Positions 36,399 through 44,529 of a DNA stretch of 64,000 nucleotides are shown here, piece after piece (the stretch's first letter is position 1; each line of letters starts with the position of its first letter). The DNA is from Cerasicoccus maritimus. Its GTDB lineage: Bacteria; Verrucomicrobiota; Verrucomicrobiia; Opitutales; Cerasicoccaceae. The DNA lies in contig JAVDPD010000027.1 of NCBI GenBank assembly GCA_031296935.1, forward strand, positions 1 to 64,000, written 5' to 3'. The translations under genes and the position numbers were made by a program. The notes under the pieces were generated by a model. It ran no database searches. It had not been told where the DNA came from and worked only from the letters and a program-made list of their open reading frames with translations.

Positions 36399-36983
36399 GT
36401 GCTCTACGAAGCATCAGGAGTCTTTTCTACTCTTTACCGGAATCTCGGCTATCACGTTGTTCAGGTTGACCAGCAACTGGATGGAACCGATGTCCGGCTT
36501 TTGCCCAAGCAATACGCTGATGTCGTCGGCATTCTGGCCTTTCCGCCTTGCACGCATTTAGCAGGCAGTGGCGCTCGCTGGTGGAAACAGAAAGGCGATG
36601 CGGCATTACTGGAAGCGTTGAGCTGTGTGGATGCCGTGTTTCGACTCGTTCAGATTTACCGGCCTCATTTCTGGCTGATCGAAAATCCGGTTGGGCGACT
36701 TACTCGATTCATTGGGAAACCAGCACACATGTTCCATCCTCATGAATATGCTGGGTATTTGGAAAATCCTTCCGTGGAGGCTTACAGCAAGAAGACTTGC
36801 CTTTGGGGGCATTTTCGAATGCCAGAAAAAAAGCCGGTTCCACCTTTGCATGGCAGTATGATGGCGAAGTTGCGTGATCCAGAGACCGGTAAGTTCTACT
36901 CATTTACTTCGAGAGAATGTAAAAACTGGCGCAGCAGGACGCCACTCGGATTTGCCCGGGCGTTTGTGGAGGTCAATTCATGA
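36399..36983 (+). CDS. Short C5-cytosine DNA methyltransferase-like protein (phage type)
   Basis: A 194-residue protein from GTG 36399, with GAGGA at 36385-36389 placed correctly. The start EASGVFS corresponds to the motif I region. FPPCTHLA (48-55) is the catalytic motif IV with Cys51. IENPVG (94-99) is motif VI. TCLWG and SRTPLGFARAF follow. It is shorter than classic C5 methyltransferases and lacks an obvious target-recognition domain, like the small phage-encoded enzymes of this type. It would methylate cytosine in element or phage DNA. It follows the phage-type protein in the same direction and is convergent with the toxin gene, one base away. Confidence 0.7.
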   Translation: MLYEASGVFSTLYRNLGYHVVQVDQQLDGTDVRLLPKQYADVVGILAFPPCTHLAGSGARWWKQKGDAALLEALSCVDAVFRLVQIYRPHFWLIENPVGRLTRFIGKPAHMFHPHEYAGYLENPSVEAYSKKTCLWGHFRMPEKKPVPPLHGSMMAKLRDPETGKFYSFTSRECKNWRSRTPLGFARAFVEVNS

Positions 36984-37352
36984 TCAGATTTCCAGGGTTT
37001 CAAACCTGCCGTTCTCAATGTCTGTAAGCAACACATCCAGATGCTTGGACAATTGCGTTTTGAACGCCTTGTTTTTGATGGTGATATTTTCTCCAACTGG
37101 ATCGTTCTTATTCCGGTAAAACAGAAGAAAGAGATCGCCTTCCTCGACGACCAGCATGAAGACGATGCGTTTGGCGCCGGCTGGCGAGGTCGCATAGGCT
37201 TTGAGCAGCCTTGTTCCCTTGGGCAAATCCTCGCCTTTAATTGGTGTAGTCAGGTCAACACGGGCTGCGCGCAGTAGAACGCTTTTATCCTGATCGGGAA
37301 TGGTTTCGCCAAATTCTAACTGGCGAATCGAATAGCCAACGATTAGCGCCAT
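36984..37352 (-). CDS. RelE/HigB-like toxin of a type II toxin-antitoxin pair
   Basis: A 122-residue protein whose ATG overlaps the antitoxin stop by one base (TAATG). The region KRIVFMLVVEEGDLFLLFYRNK followed by DPVGENI (quoted in two pieces: RIVFMLVVEEGD, LFLLFYRNKNDPVG) fits the beta-sheet of small RelE-superfamily toxins. Most likely it cleaves ribosome-bound mRNA; the catalytic residues are not certain. It is coupled to the RelB/DinJ-type antitoxin, which suggests a stability function for the element. Confidence 0.65.
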   Translation of the reverse strand: MALIVGYSIRQLEFGETIPDQDKSVLLRAARVDLTTPIKGEDLPKGTRLLKAYATSPAGAKRIVFMLVVEEGDLFLLFYRNKNDPVGENITIKNKAFKTQLSKHLDVLLTDIENGRFETLEI

Positions 37353-37594
37353 TATTGTTTGCGCTTGCGCCAGACTTTGGCCACGGCGTCCATTTTGCGC
37401 TGGGTGGGCTGGTCTACTTCGACTTCCTTCAGGATGACGTCCGGGGCCTCCAGAGAGAAGGGGATGCTGCGGGTTTGCACAATTTTATTGAGATACAGGC
37501 GGATGGCAGTCGGCATATCCAAACCGATATCCTCCAATACCTGATCGGCGTTGGAGCGTAATTCATCGGGCACTCTGACTTGCAGCGTTTTCAT
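37352..37594 (-). CDS. RelB/DinJ-family antitoxin
   Basis: An 80-residue protein from ATG 37594; the frame extends upstream but without family character. MKTLQVRVPDELRSNADQVL, then GLDMPTAIRLYLNKIV and SIPF, is the ribbon-helix-helix start and helix of RelB/DinJ antitoxins. The C-terminal half (from EAPDVILKEVEV) would wrap the toxin. Direct repeats of GTAATG at about 37598-37603 and 37614-37619, just upstream, are likely autoregulatory operators. It forms a one-base overlap with the toxin gene. Confidence 0.8.
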   Translation of the reverse strand: MKTLQVRVPDELRSNADQVLEDIGLDMPTAIRLYLNKIVQTRSIPFSLEAPDVILKEVEVDQPTQRKMDAVAKVWRKRKQ

Positions 37595-37657
37595 TGCGTA
37601 ATGTAGTGAATTTGTAATGATATTGCATTGAATGAGCCTCTGGATCAAGCTAATTCG

Positions 37658-37891
37658 TCAATCGCGCCTGAGGTGCGGCCAGTAGACAATGTATTGCAGT
37701 CCCAGGTTATCATATTTGGCGCCCTTGATTCCCTGCTCGGCAGCTTCTTCAATGCAGGTTACGATTTCCTCGCAAACGATGCCATAGCACTTGGCCCCAT
37801 ACATAAACCGTCCACTGTAGCCCTCATAGACTTCACCGCCGATGTTCTCGGCCACTTCGTTCAAAATTTCTATCTGCTGTTCTAAATTCAT
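37658..37891 (-). CDS. Small conserved phage/plasmid protein
   Basis: A 77-residue protein from ATG 37891, placed 4 bases after the stop of the upstream gene; a longer frame into that gene was rejected. SGRFMYGAKCYGIVCEE, IKGAKYDNLG and QYIVYWPHL form a pattern that I recall from small proteins of phages and plasmids. Two conserved Cys may bind metal. No function is known. It is the last gene of the methyltransferase-HerA operon before the toxin-antitoxin pair. Confidence 0.65.
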   Translation of the reverse strand: MNLEQQIEILNEVAENIGGEVYEGYSGRFMYGAKCYGIVCEEIVTCIEEAAEQGIKGAKYDNLGLQYIVYWPHLRRD

Positions 37892-37895
37892 GATT

Positions 37896-38351
37896 TCACC
37901 GGTTGTGAGTTGAATGCCCTTTGGCGGAATAATCCTCCTCGGGATTGAGCCGGTAAGTCTGACTGGCGCTTTTGAGTATTTCCTGTTTTGCCTGGGATTC
38001 CTCGAATGCATTCCAGGCTTCCATGAGCGGCTGAATGAGCCGGAGCAGATCATGCCAGCAGGCCTGATCCTGGGAGCGATTCTCCCGCTCCAGCGCGAAG
38101 CCTTGGGATATGAGCGAGGATTCCAGTGGCGAGGCATCCAGACGCCCGTCGTCACGTCTGCTCTCAAATGACTGTAGCATTCGTCGCACCCGACTCGCAT
38201 CCGATTCCAAAGATTGAGAGGCCTCGTGATGCAGCCGCATCCGTTCGTGCAGGAATGCCACGAGGACATCCAGCTTGGCCTTTTGCCGACCAGTCCGGTC
38301 GGTGAATAATTTCGTGGGATCGAAGGGGTTGTCTTCAGGGCTGGTTTTCAA
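37896..38351 (-). CDS. Unknown helical protein of the HerA operon
   Basis: A 151-residue protein, strongly charged and predicted all-helical (KAKLDVLVAFLHERMRLHHE, DLLRLIQPLMEAWNAFEES). Its start overlaps the stop of the preceding gene (ATGA), so translation is probably coupled. It has no Cys motif, signal peptide or known family. Coiled-coil character and the tight coupling suggest a structural partner of the ATPase operon. Confidence 0.55.
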   Translation of the reverse strand: MKTSPEDNPFDPTKLFTDRTGRQKAKLDVLVAFLHERMRLHHEASQSLESDASRVRRMLQSFESRRDDGRLDASPLESSLISQGFALERENRSQDQACWHDLLRLIQPLMEAWNAFEESQAKQEILKSASQTYRLNPEEDYSAKGHSTHNR

Positions 38352-38722
38352 TCTGATGGTTTATTCGCAATCTCCGATGCAACGGGACGTTGCCGTTGCC
38401 GGTGCCGGAGGAAGATACGGTACGGTCGTTTCATGGGATTCTTTTTGGAGGGGGCGCGGTCATAGTACAGGGCTGGCGTAGATTCACTTTCGACATCGTA
38501 GGACAAGGATAGCACCCGCACCGCCATCAGGGTTGCTGATCCGCTGCGATGGCAGAGTTTCATGAGCCGGGACAGGCTTAGGGGGTAGCGATCACGCTCA
38601 CGCATCTGGTAAAGCTCCACATAGTAATGGCGCACTTTGGCCAGCACCAGATCAAGCAGACGTTGTTGCCGGAGGTCAAAGTCCTCGGTAATCTCCGAGC
38701 CGACCCATTGACGCTTTCTCAT
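38348..38722 (-). CDS. Unknown basic protein of the HerA operon
   Basis: A 124-residue protein. Its start overlaps the HerA gene stop by 4 bases (ATGA) and its stop overlaps the next start likewise. The N-terminal half has a helical pattern (LLDLVLAKVRHYYVELYQM, LSLSRLMKLCHRSGSAT) that could be a winged-helix or bromodomain-like bundle. The C-terminal tail is rich in Arg and Lys and may contact DNA. No family recognised. Confidence 0.55.
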   Translation of the reverse strand: MRKRQWVGSEITEDFDLRQQRLLDLVLAKVRHYYVELYQMRERDRYPLSLSRLMKLCHRSGSATLMAVRVLSLSYDVESESTPALYYDRAPSKKNPMKRPYRIFLRHRQRQRPVASEIANKPSD

Positions 38723-40050
38723 GCGGTCAGATCCTCGTCCCGAATCGCGCCTGCTTTCACTTTGATGTGGGGAAACCGAACATGGCAGGGCCCGGTTCGT
38801 TCCTTGATTTTGATGATGCCTTCACCGCGTTTGAGCCGGTCCAGATACTGATCGCTGCCTCGAGGTAAAAACAGCGCCTGCCGGGCGGCGATGATGTCGG
38901 CTTCATGGGTGAGTGAGAGGAAGATGAGGGAGTGCGTGTTACCCAGCACATAGATGGGCAGCAACGATGGATGCTGGGTGATGGAGATGAGTCCCTGGCC
39001 GAAGGACCGGATTTCCCGGTAGAGGTTTTCGAGTCCACCTTGCAAACCAGCTTCCGTGACTCGGGGAAAGATGTTGTGTGCCTCTTCGAGGATCAGCACA
39101 TGGCGCAGCTTTGAGGTTTCTCCCTGACCGAGCCGGTAGAGATGAATCCACCGCAGAATCGCTTCGCTGAAAAAGGTTCGCACATTTCGGGGCAATTCCT
39201 GATCGAGTTCCAGCACGACCGGTTGCTCCAGCAGGGTTTCCAGATGAATAGGCTGCCTCGAGTTGAAACTGGCGGCGGCGGGGCCGAAGGTAAAGGTCCG
39301 CAGGATTCGCAGGGCGCTGTCCCGCCAGAGCGCCTGTCGTCCACTATACCGCGCCCGTTCAACCCGGCCCCTGACATCAAACAGGTTCGGCCAGGAGCGT
39401 GCCGCTTCATCCAAATTATCTTTTTCTCGCAACTCGAATTCTCGGGCCATGTGTTCGATGAGGACATCGGCGACGCCTTGGCCGGAGACATGGGTTTTCT
39501 CGAGAATCTCCGCGAGAATTTGAATCCAGGTATGCGGATGCACGCCCGGTGGCGGTCTCAGGGGATTCCAGGCCAGCGGGGAAGCATAGCGGCCAACCGT
39601 GTACACTTTCAGATTCCGCAGCTCGACATGCTGCTTCAAATTCCGGTAACTTCGCTTCCAGTCAATCGCTAGCCAAGGAACTCCCTGCTTGCTGAGCTGG
39701 ATGAGTAAATGGTAGGCTATGTTTGTTTTACCGCTACCGGTGGTGGCGAAGACGCCCATGTGCCTGGTCAGGTCTTTGCGTTTCAGCCGCAGTGGGGAAG
39801 GGGGCCTTCCCGGATACAGCGCTTCACCCAGATACAGATCGCCAAAGGACGCGCTCGGAGGCGTGAGCCAGATCTTGGCGTCACTGGCGCCGCTGCCCAA
39901 ATGCCGCAGCCCCATAAGTTGAATGAGGTTAGCCGCTTCCATTTTCTGAACTGGTGTTTCCGCCAGTGAGTATTGAGTCCAGAGCGCATCAGCGCCATCT
40001 CCGATTAGCGGACGGAGCCGCTGGCACATGCGCCGGAGCTCTTCGCTCAA
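38719..40050 (-). CDS. HerA/FtsK-superfamily DNA-translocating ATPase
   Basis: A 443-residue P-loop ATPase. Walker A is FATTGSGKTN (101-110). Just after it come WLAIDWKRSYRNL and the characteristic HerA spacing. Walker B is HVLILEEAHNIFPR, and a downstream Arg-containing element is TEAGLQGGLENLYREIRSFG. GEALYPGRPPSPLRLKRKDL before the P-loop is typical of HerA-type proteins with a small N-terminal beta domain. HerA enzymes are hexameric dsDNA pumps, best known from archaea (with NurA) and from bacterial defence systems and plasmids. It overlaps the Dam gene by 4 bases, so methyltransferase and translocase are made together. No NurA-like nuclease is adjacent. Confidence 0.82.
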   Translation of the reverse strand: MSEELRRMCQRLRPLIGDGADALWTQYSLAETPVQKMEAANLIQLMGLRHLGSGASDAKIWLTPPSASFGDLYLGEALYPGRPPSPLRLKRKDLTRHMGVFATTGSGKTNIAYHLLIQLSKQGVPWLAIDWKRSYRNLKQHVELRNLKVYTVGRYASPLAWNPLRPPPGVHPHTWIQILAEILEKTHVSGQGVADVLIEHMAREFELREKDNLDEAARSWPNLFDVRGRVERARYSGRQALWRDSALRILRTFTFGPAAASFNSRQPIHLETLLEQPVVLELDQELPRNVRTFFSEAILRWIHLYRLGQGETSKLRHVLILEEAHNIFPRVTEAGLQGGLENLYREIRSFGQGLISITQHPSLLPIYVLGNTHSLIFLSLTHEADIIAARQALFLPRGSDQYLDRLKRGEGIIKIKERTGPCHVRFPHIKVKAGAIRDEDLTA

Positions 40051-40892
40051 GCCTTCACCTCATCCAGATTGTGGATAAAAAGTTCTTTGCGATCCGCGTT
40101 TCGGGTGCCCTCAACTTTTCGGGAATTGCCCAGCGAATATTTGGTGGTCACTTCCTCAATGGTGAAGTCCTGGAAGATTTCCCGCACCTCCGGGGTGTCG
40201 TTGAGCGACAGGATGAATTTGCCTTTCACTTCCCGCAAGGCATTCCGCAGTTTCAGAAAATCGTCTTTCGAGAATTGAACCGCGTACATCTTTTCGCAGT
40301 CCCAGTACGGTGGATCGATATAGAAGAACGTGGTTTCGGAATCGTACCGGCGGATGCACTCGCAGGCGTCCAGATGCTCAATGGTGGTCCGCGCCATTCG
40401 CTCATAGGTCTGCCGTAAAATATCCTCAGCAGCCAGCGGATGGAAGGAGTTGGGCCGCACACAACTGGTTCCGAAGGTTCGTCCGGTGGTCTTGCCGCCA
40501 TAACCCATTCGCTGGAGACGGTAGTAGCGCACAGCCCGTTGCACATCAGAGAGCAGCCTCGGGTCCTGCGCGTTGTCCTGCTGGAAGCCTTCCCGCGAGA
40601 TGGTGGTAAATTCGAGGCACCGCAGGAATTCAGGAAGGTGGTGCTGGATCACCCGCCAGAAGGTCACCAGTTCGCCGTCCATGTCATTGAGCACTTCTAC
40701 TCGGCTGGGTTTCTTGGTGAAAAACACCCAGGCGCCTCCGCAGTAGGGCTCCACATAGCAGAGGTGGTGGGGGATCCGTTCGACGATCTGTTTCGCCAGT
40801 CTCGACTTGCCGCCCAGATAACCGAGCGGGCTTTTTAGTGGACCGCTGGGTCTGGCGTCATCGTGGTTTGGGTTTGGGGATTCGGTGGTCAT
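40047..40892 (-). CDS. Dam-type (D12 class) DNA N6-adenine methyltransferase
   Basis: A 281-residue enzyme. YLGGKSRLAKQI is motif X/I for AdoMet entry, VEPYCGGAWVFF is motif I, and DPPYWDC is the catalytic motif IV. EVLNDMDGELVTFWRV and GGKTTGRTFG are typical of the D12 class. It transfers a methyl group to adenine N6, probably in a short palindromic site. No restriction enzyme gene is adjacent, so it looks like a solitary element-encoded methylase. It heads the operon with HerA. The 175-base gap upstream, shared with the divergent winged-helix gene, contains no gene. Confidence 0.88.
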   Translation of the reverse strand: MTTESPNPNHDDARPSGPLKSPLGYLGGKSRLAKQIVERIPHHLCYVEPYCGGAWVFFTKKPSRVEVLNDMDGELVTFWRVIQHHLPEFLRCLEFTTISREGFQQDNAQDPRLLSDVQRAVRYYRLQRMGYGGKTTGRTFGTSCVRPNSFHPLAAEDILRQTYERMARTTIEHLDACECIRRYDSETTFFYIDPPYWDCEKMYAVQFSKDDFLKLRNALREVKGKFILSLNDTPEVREIFQDFTIEEVTTKYSLGNSRKVEGTRNADRKELFIHNLDEVKA

Positions 40893-41067
40893 CGTGAGGC
40901 GTGAGCAGCGTTACCTTTGTGAAGTGGCAACGCGCTTTCATGCTCAACCGGAATGACGCACCTTTAAAAAGAGACTCCCATGTTGGTGGGATAGTCAGCC
41001 AAATTCTACAGGGTCTCCCCACTAATACAGCGTCAAACATGACCGGCAGGGGGCAGTCCCTACCCGT

Positions 41068-41640
41068 ATGACATCCACTTTCTCAGTTGCTAAGAAAATC
41101 ATCCGGGGCAAGCAGCGCCAAGCTGTGCATGAGGCCCTGCGGGTTCCGCGCACCGGTAAGCAGATACTCGAATTGGCCCGTGAGCAGGCGCCCCGCATGA
41201 CCTATCAGGACTTGCGGCACATCTTGCGTAGTTTTCAGGATCAGGGAGTCGCTGTTTGCCTGAACCCGGAAAATCAGACTGGCAGGCTGTATGTGCTGGC
41301 CAGCGAACGGGACCAACATGCGCTTTCTTTACCAGAGATAGAACTGCAAGCTAAACTGCGTCGAGCTAAAGCAAGGATGTCGGTGCTGGCGGAAATCGGC
41401 CGCGACCATACTTTCGAGCCCAAGCCGCTGACGGCTTCGCAGATTCGGAAAAACCTGGTTCCAACCCATCCTTTGGGATTGAACCATGTCCTGGCGGCGA
41501 TCAAATACCTGGAGCAACACCTGCTGGTCGAAGTAGTCGATTACACCGCCAAGCGAAATCTCAAGATTTTTGATCTGACTGCATTGGGCCGGGATGTTCT
41601 GGCCAAAGCGCAAGCGGATAAGCAGGACAAGTTTCTGTAG
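41068..41640 (+). CDS. Tandem winged-helix DNA-binding protein
   Basis: A 190-residue protein with two helix-turn-helix-like halves: one around 15-75 (RTGKQILELAREQAPRMTYQ, DLRHILRSFQDQGVAVCL) and one around 125-185 (LTASQIRKNL, LNHVLAAIKYLEQHLLVEVV, ALGRDVLAKA). The pattern fits a transcription or replication regulator. It starts a plus-strand run and is divergent from the Dam-HerA operon. No known family name. Confidence 0.55.
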   Translation: MTSTFSVAKKIIRGKQRQAVHEALRVPRTGKQILELAREQAPRMTYQDLRHILRSFQDQGVAVCLNPENQTGRLYVLASERDQHALSLPEIELQAKLRRAKARMSVLAEIGRDHTFEPKPLTASQIRKNLVPTHPLGLNHVLAAIKYLEQHLLVEVVDYTAKRNLKIFDLTALGRDVLAKAQADKQDKFL

Positions 41641-41753
41641 AAAAACACCACGGGTTTACCCCCGTAATGCGACAGGCCAGGCATGCGCGATAGCTTTATA
41701 AAGAGGCGCTATTTTTCGGAGACTTGTGGCAATTATGATGGAATTAGAAAAGT

Positions 41754-41975
41754 ATGCAAGGAAGGCTGGAGATGCGCACTCCGACAGGCGTTACCTCCGG
41801 CCAGGGCGTTTACTTAAACGTTCGACGCCCCAACCGTTTTCTATGGTTGGCGACAATGCCAGTGGAGTTTCCCAATGGGAAATTCCAGTCTGGTCCAGTT
41901 GCGATGTTGGCTGTCGTAGCAGCCATTCACTCCAGCAATGCAGCAGTAGATTTAAAGCTGGGCGCAATGAGGTGA
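41754..41975 (+). CDS. Small hypothetical protein upstream of the integrase
   Basis: A 73-residue frame whose stop overlaps the integrase ribosome-binding site. The stretch VYLNVRRPNRFLWLATMPVE and VAMLAVVAAIHSSNAAVDLKL looks like genuine protein. A neighbouring frame starting at GTG 41726 also looks coding for its first ~15 codons, so one frameshift may hide a longer gene. A palindromic CTTTATAAAG lies at 41694-41703, about 27 bases before GTG 41726. The rest of the 41641-41984 gap shows only a weak hairpin (ACGGG/CCCGT, 41650-41665). Confidence 0.35.
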   Translation: MQGRLEMRTPTGVTSGQGVYLNVRRPNRFLWLATMPVEFPNGKFQSGPVAMLAVVAAIHSSNAAVDLKLGAMR

Positions 41976-41984
41976 TGGGTAACG

Positions 41985-43256
41985 ATGCCAATTGTTGACT
42001 ACGCTGCCCGGGCCCGAAGATACGAAGCCCGCCTGTTTGAGGATGAGGAAATTTCCAAGCACAATAAAACCGCACTACGTCGATTTTTGGTCAGCTACGA
42101 TGTCAGCGCCGGACGCCGTAGTATTTTCTTTGATAAGATTCGAGTGCTCCTGGCTCATTTCCCCAAAGTCGAAACGGCTTTAACCGACCGGGATGAGGTC
42201 AATTTGTTCTTTGCGAATCTTCGAGGGCGGTACAGCGCCGCGACTTATGCGACTTACATCAACGTGATCCGTCGTTTTCTAACCTGGCTCAATGATGGGG
42301 AAAAGCCCGCGAGTTTACGGGATGTGAAAGTGGGTCGTAATGCTTCGCGCAATAAAAAGCTTCGGGCCGAGGACATGATGACCTGGGAGGAAGGCGTGCA
42401 ACTCGCGGAGGCCAGTGGTGATATTCAGATGGCGGCGATTATTTTGACTCAGCTTGACTGCGGGTTTCGTCCCTCGGAATTCCATGAACTGAATTATTCC
42501 TGCGTGAAGATCGAGAACGCTCTGGCGATCATTGACGTGCGTGATGGAAAAACGGGTGCCCGAAGTGTGGTGGCTCACCGGTGTGTGCCCGCCCTCATGA
42601 AATGGCTGGATGCCCATCCGAGCAAACGCCCCGAGGATCCCCTGTGGGTTGCTTTGGGCTCGATGCGAAAATTGCCCGGTCAACCGATGCGGGTTCAGCG
42701 TTACGGATACAAGGGCATGGTTTCTCGAATCGGGCGTATTGCGCGAAAAATATCACTGACCAAACCTCTGGCGTTTTACCCTCTACGGCATTCCAGTTGC
42801 CGTCTCGACAAAATGGCGAACCTCCCCACTGATTTGGCGGCGGAGCGGCATGGGCATACGGTGAAGCATTTTGTTGGAACATATGGCAGACTGTCGGTGG
42901 ATGATGTGGTGCGTCGATTCAACAGTCACTACGGACGAGAAAGCGAATCGCCAAGCCCAGTCGAAACCATCGAGCACCATACTTGTTCAGGGTGCAAGAT
43001 GGTGTTAAGCAAATCGGCGTCATGGTGTCATAAATGCGGCTTGCCAACGTCTTCTCTAGACGCGATGGAACGCTTTCATGCGCAGCGGCAGTTGAATGAA
43101 ACCTCGCCGGATGCTCGATCCGATGAAATTACCTTGCTCAAGGCCGAACTTCAATCCGTGAGAGAGCGGGAGCAGTCGCTGCGGAACAACCAGGAGGAGC
43201 TGCTAAAAGAAATGCTAGAGATCCGGCGTGACCTGACTGCCGGGAGAAACGAGTAA
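41985..43256 (+). CDS. Tyrosine recombinase with C-terminal zinc ribbon and coiled coil
   Basis: A 423-residue integrase. GAGGTGAT at 41969-41976 is a strong ribosome-binding site 8 bases upstream. Residues about 20-110 form a SAM-like core-binding domain. Catalytic residues are Arg162 (GFRPSEF), Lys189 (DGKTGARS), Arg268 (YPLRHSS), His291 and Tyr300 (HGHTVKHFVGTYGR, exact 9-residue spacing). The usual His three before the second Arg is Tyr265. After the domain come CSGCKMVLS and WCHKCGLP, a Cys4 zinc ribbon, and then a Glu-rich coiled coil. Such tails are familiar from archaeal XerA-like recombinases. It probably integrates or resolves the element. Confidence 0.82.
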   Translation: MPIVDYAARARRYEARLFEDEEISKHNKTALRRFLVSYDVSAGRRSIFFDKIRVLLAHFPKVETALTDRDEVNLFFANLRGRYSAATYATYINVIRRFLTWLNDGEKPASLRDVKVGRNASRNKKLRAEDMMTWEEGVQLAEASGDIQMAAIILTQLDCGFRPSEFHELNYSCVKIENALAIIDVRDGKTGARSVVAHRCVPALMKWLDAHPSKRPEDPLWVALGSMRKLPGQPMRVQRYGYKGMVSRIGRIARKISLTKPLAFYPLRHSSCRLDKMANLPTDLAAERHGHTVKHFVGTYGRLSVDDVVRRFNSHYGRESESPSPVETIEHHTCSGCKMVLSKSASWCHKCGLPTSSLDAMERFHAQRQLNETSPDARSDEITLLKAELQSVREREQSLRNNQEELLKEMLEIRRDLTAGRNE

Positions 43257-43326
43257 AGATACGGTGCGGTTTTCCCAGCGATTGGCGGCAAGTGCTTAAA
43301 ATGTCTGGTGGTTCGTTGTTTTTACT

Positions 43327-43512
43327 ATGAAAAAGCAACAGACCAAACTACCAGCGTCACCCCGGCGCCTGTCGAACACACGCAAGCTTGATGACTTCAT
43401 TGCCCGGATCGGAGACATCGACACCAAGGTGGAACATGTGATCTTCCGCCTTAAAGACAGTCTCTATGCTCCCAAGCAGCAAGAGGACAAAGAAACCGAG
43501 GTGAGAAAATGA
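43327..43512 (+). CDS. Small charged protein coupled to the SSB-like gene
   Basis: A 61-residue protein, rich in Lys, with one amphipathic helix (LDDFIARIGDIDTKVEHVIFRL). Its stop overlaps the SSB-like start (ATGA), so it is likely translated as a pair with that gene. No family recognised. A possible TATA-like CTTAAAAT is centred 28 bases before its ATG. Confidence 0.55.
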   Translation: MKKQQTKLPASPRRLSNTRKLDDFIARIGDIDTKVEHVIFRLKDSLYAPKQQEDKETEVRK

Positions 43513-43832
43513 ACGTTTGCGCGATCAGCGGCAGACTGGTGGCCAAACCCATTTCCGCAGGCAACGAGCAAATGATCCGCTTTTTGGTGAGAACACATTT
43601 CCCGAGTAAAAAACCGGGAATGAAATTTGGTTCTACCATCGTGCCGTGCATTCTGCTCGAGGCGAGTGAAGCTCACCGAGAGATGCTGATGGGCAAGGAG
43701 TGGGATCGATTCCACATCGAACTGCTTGGTCGGGTGGTGCGTTCGGTTTATGAAAATGCTGAAGGCGAAGAACTCCACCTTACCGAAGTATTGGTGAACC
43801 CTCGTGGACTTTTGCTAAAGCGGGTGAAATAA
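43509..43832 (+). CDS. ssb: SSB-like OB-fold single-stranded DNA-binding protein
   Basis: A 107-residue protein. MNVCAISGRLVAKPIS, MIRFLVRTHFP, STIVPCILLEAS and IELLGRVVRSVYENAEGEEL, then TEVLVNP, follow the strand order of bacterial SSB (N-x-x-x-x-x-GRL, V-P-C, GRV, E-V-x-V). It has no acidic C-terminal tail and ends RGLLLKRVK, so it is a short element-type SSB. It would coat single-stranded DNA during element replication, in keeping with the primase further on. Confidence 0.7.
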   Translation: MNVCAISGRLVAKPISAGNEQMIRFLVRTHFPSKKPGMKFGSTIVPCILLEASEAHREMLMGKEWDRFHIELLGRVVRSVYENAEGEELHLTEVLVNPRGLLLKRVK

Positions 43833-43833
43833 A

Positions 43834-44289
43834 ATGGCCGATGCGCCATTGTCCGAGAACTATCGTTTGCCTCGAGGCCCGCTCATTGAACCAGTGGCGA
43901 CGTGCATGTTCTGGTGCGCGGTTGGCGTGACGATAATTGCTGCACCGATCTGGCCCTGGAACCTGATCGGGTTTCTGCCGCTCGGGTGGGCCTACTGGAT
44001 TTGGCGTCATCAGTTTCTGCGGCAGTGGCGATATGTGATCGCCATTGACGAAAAGAAGCTGAGTCTCATGCGTCAGGAATACGCATGGTCGAATCTATCG
44101 CAACTCAAGATCGAGCAGAATGGATTGCTCAAACAGTTGCGGCTCACCTACCAGATCGGTCCCGAAGCGATTGATGTCGTGATTCCCAGCAACGTGATTC
44201 GGTTCGACGAACTGGCCAGACATTGCTTCGACCGGTACTTGCGACTGCAGCGAAACGGGACCGTTGGTTCGCTCAATAACAAACACTGA
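43834..44289 (+). CDS. Membrane protein with PH-like domain
   Basis: A 151-residue protein. Residues about 20-57 form two transmembrane helices (PVATCMFWCAVGVTIIAAPI, then NLIGFLPLGWAYWIW). A soluble part of beta-strand type follows (WRYVIAIDEKKLSLMR, LSQLKIEQNGLLKQLRLTY, IDVVIPSNVIRF), like bacterial PH (YdbT/YokE-type) domains. It lies 1 base after the SSB-like gene. A role at the membrane during transfer is possible but not shown. Confidence 0.55.
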   Translation: MADAPLSENYRLPRGPLIEPVATCMFWCAVGVTIIAAPIWPWNLIGFLPLGWAYWIWRHQFLRQWRYVIAIDEKKLSLMRQEYAWSNLSQLKIEQNGLLKQLRLTYQIGPEAIDVVIPSNVIRFDELARHCFDRYLRLQRNGTVGSLNNKH

Positions 44290-44319
44290 AAGCACACTCT
44301 GGTATTGGATTCCTCCTGG

Positions 44320-44529
44320 CTATTTGGAGGTCAGTTCATCCAATGCCGTGGCGATGAAATTACTTCGATTCCTATTCTCGGCGGCGGCGAGTTTGTCTAT
44401 GCGCTCGACCAGATCCGCAGACAGACTGATGGATATCTGAGTTTTGCCAGCGGCACGATTGGTCGCAGCCTGTTTGCGGGCGGCCTTCTTGGATACAGTT
44501 TTCTTTTTGGTGGATTTTTTCTTAGGCAT
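44320..44529 (-). CDS. Ribbon-helix-helix repressor with Lys/Ala-rich tail
   Basis: A 69-residue protein. Residues 1-28 are Lys/Ala/Thr-rich like histone H1 tails (KKKSTKKKTVSKKAARKQAA). Residues 30-69 are a ribbon-helix-helix domain (KTQISISLSADLVERIDKLA, NRSNFIATALDEL) of the CopG/Arc type. It would bind DNA as a dimer. Repeats of GGGTAAC type lie upstream at 44702-44805 and are candidate operators. The overlapping plus-strand frame was rejected. Confidence 0.75.
   Translation of the reverse strand: MPKKKSTKKKTVSKKAARKQAATNRAAGKTQISISLSADLVERIDKLAAAENRNRSNFIATALDELTSK

Noticed and set aside
38719..40892. HerA with NurA defence pair
   Set aside because: No NurA-like nuclease is found next to HerA; the partner is a Dam methylase.
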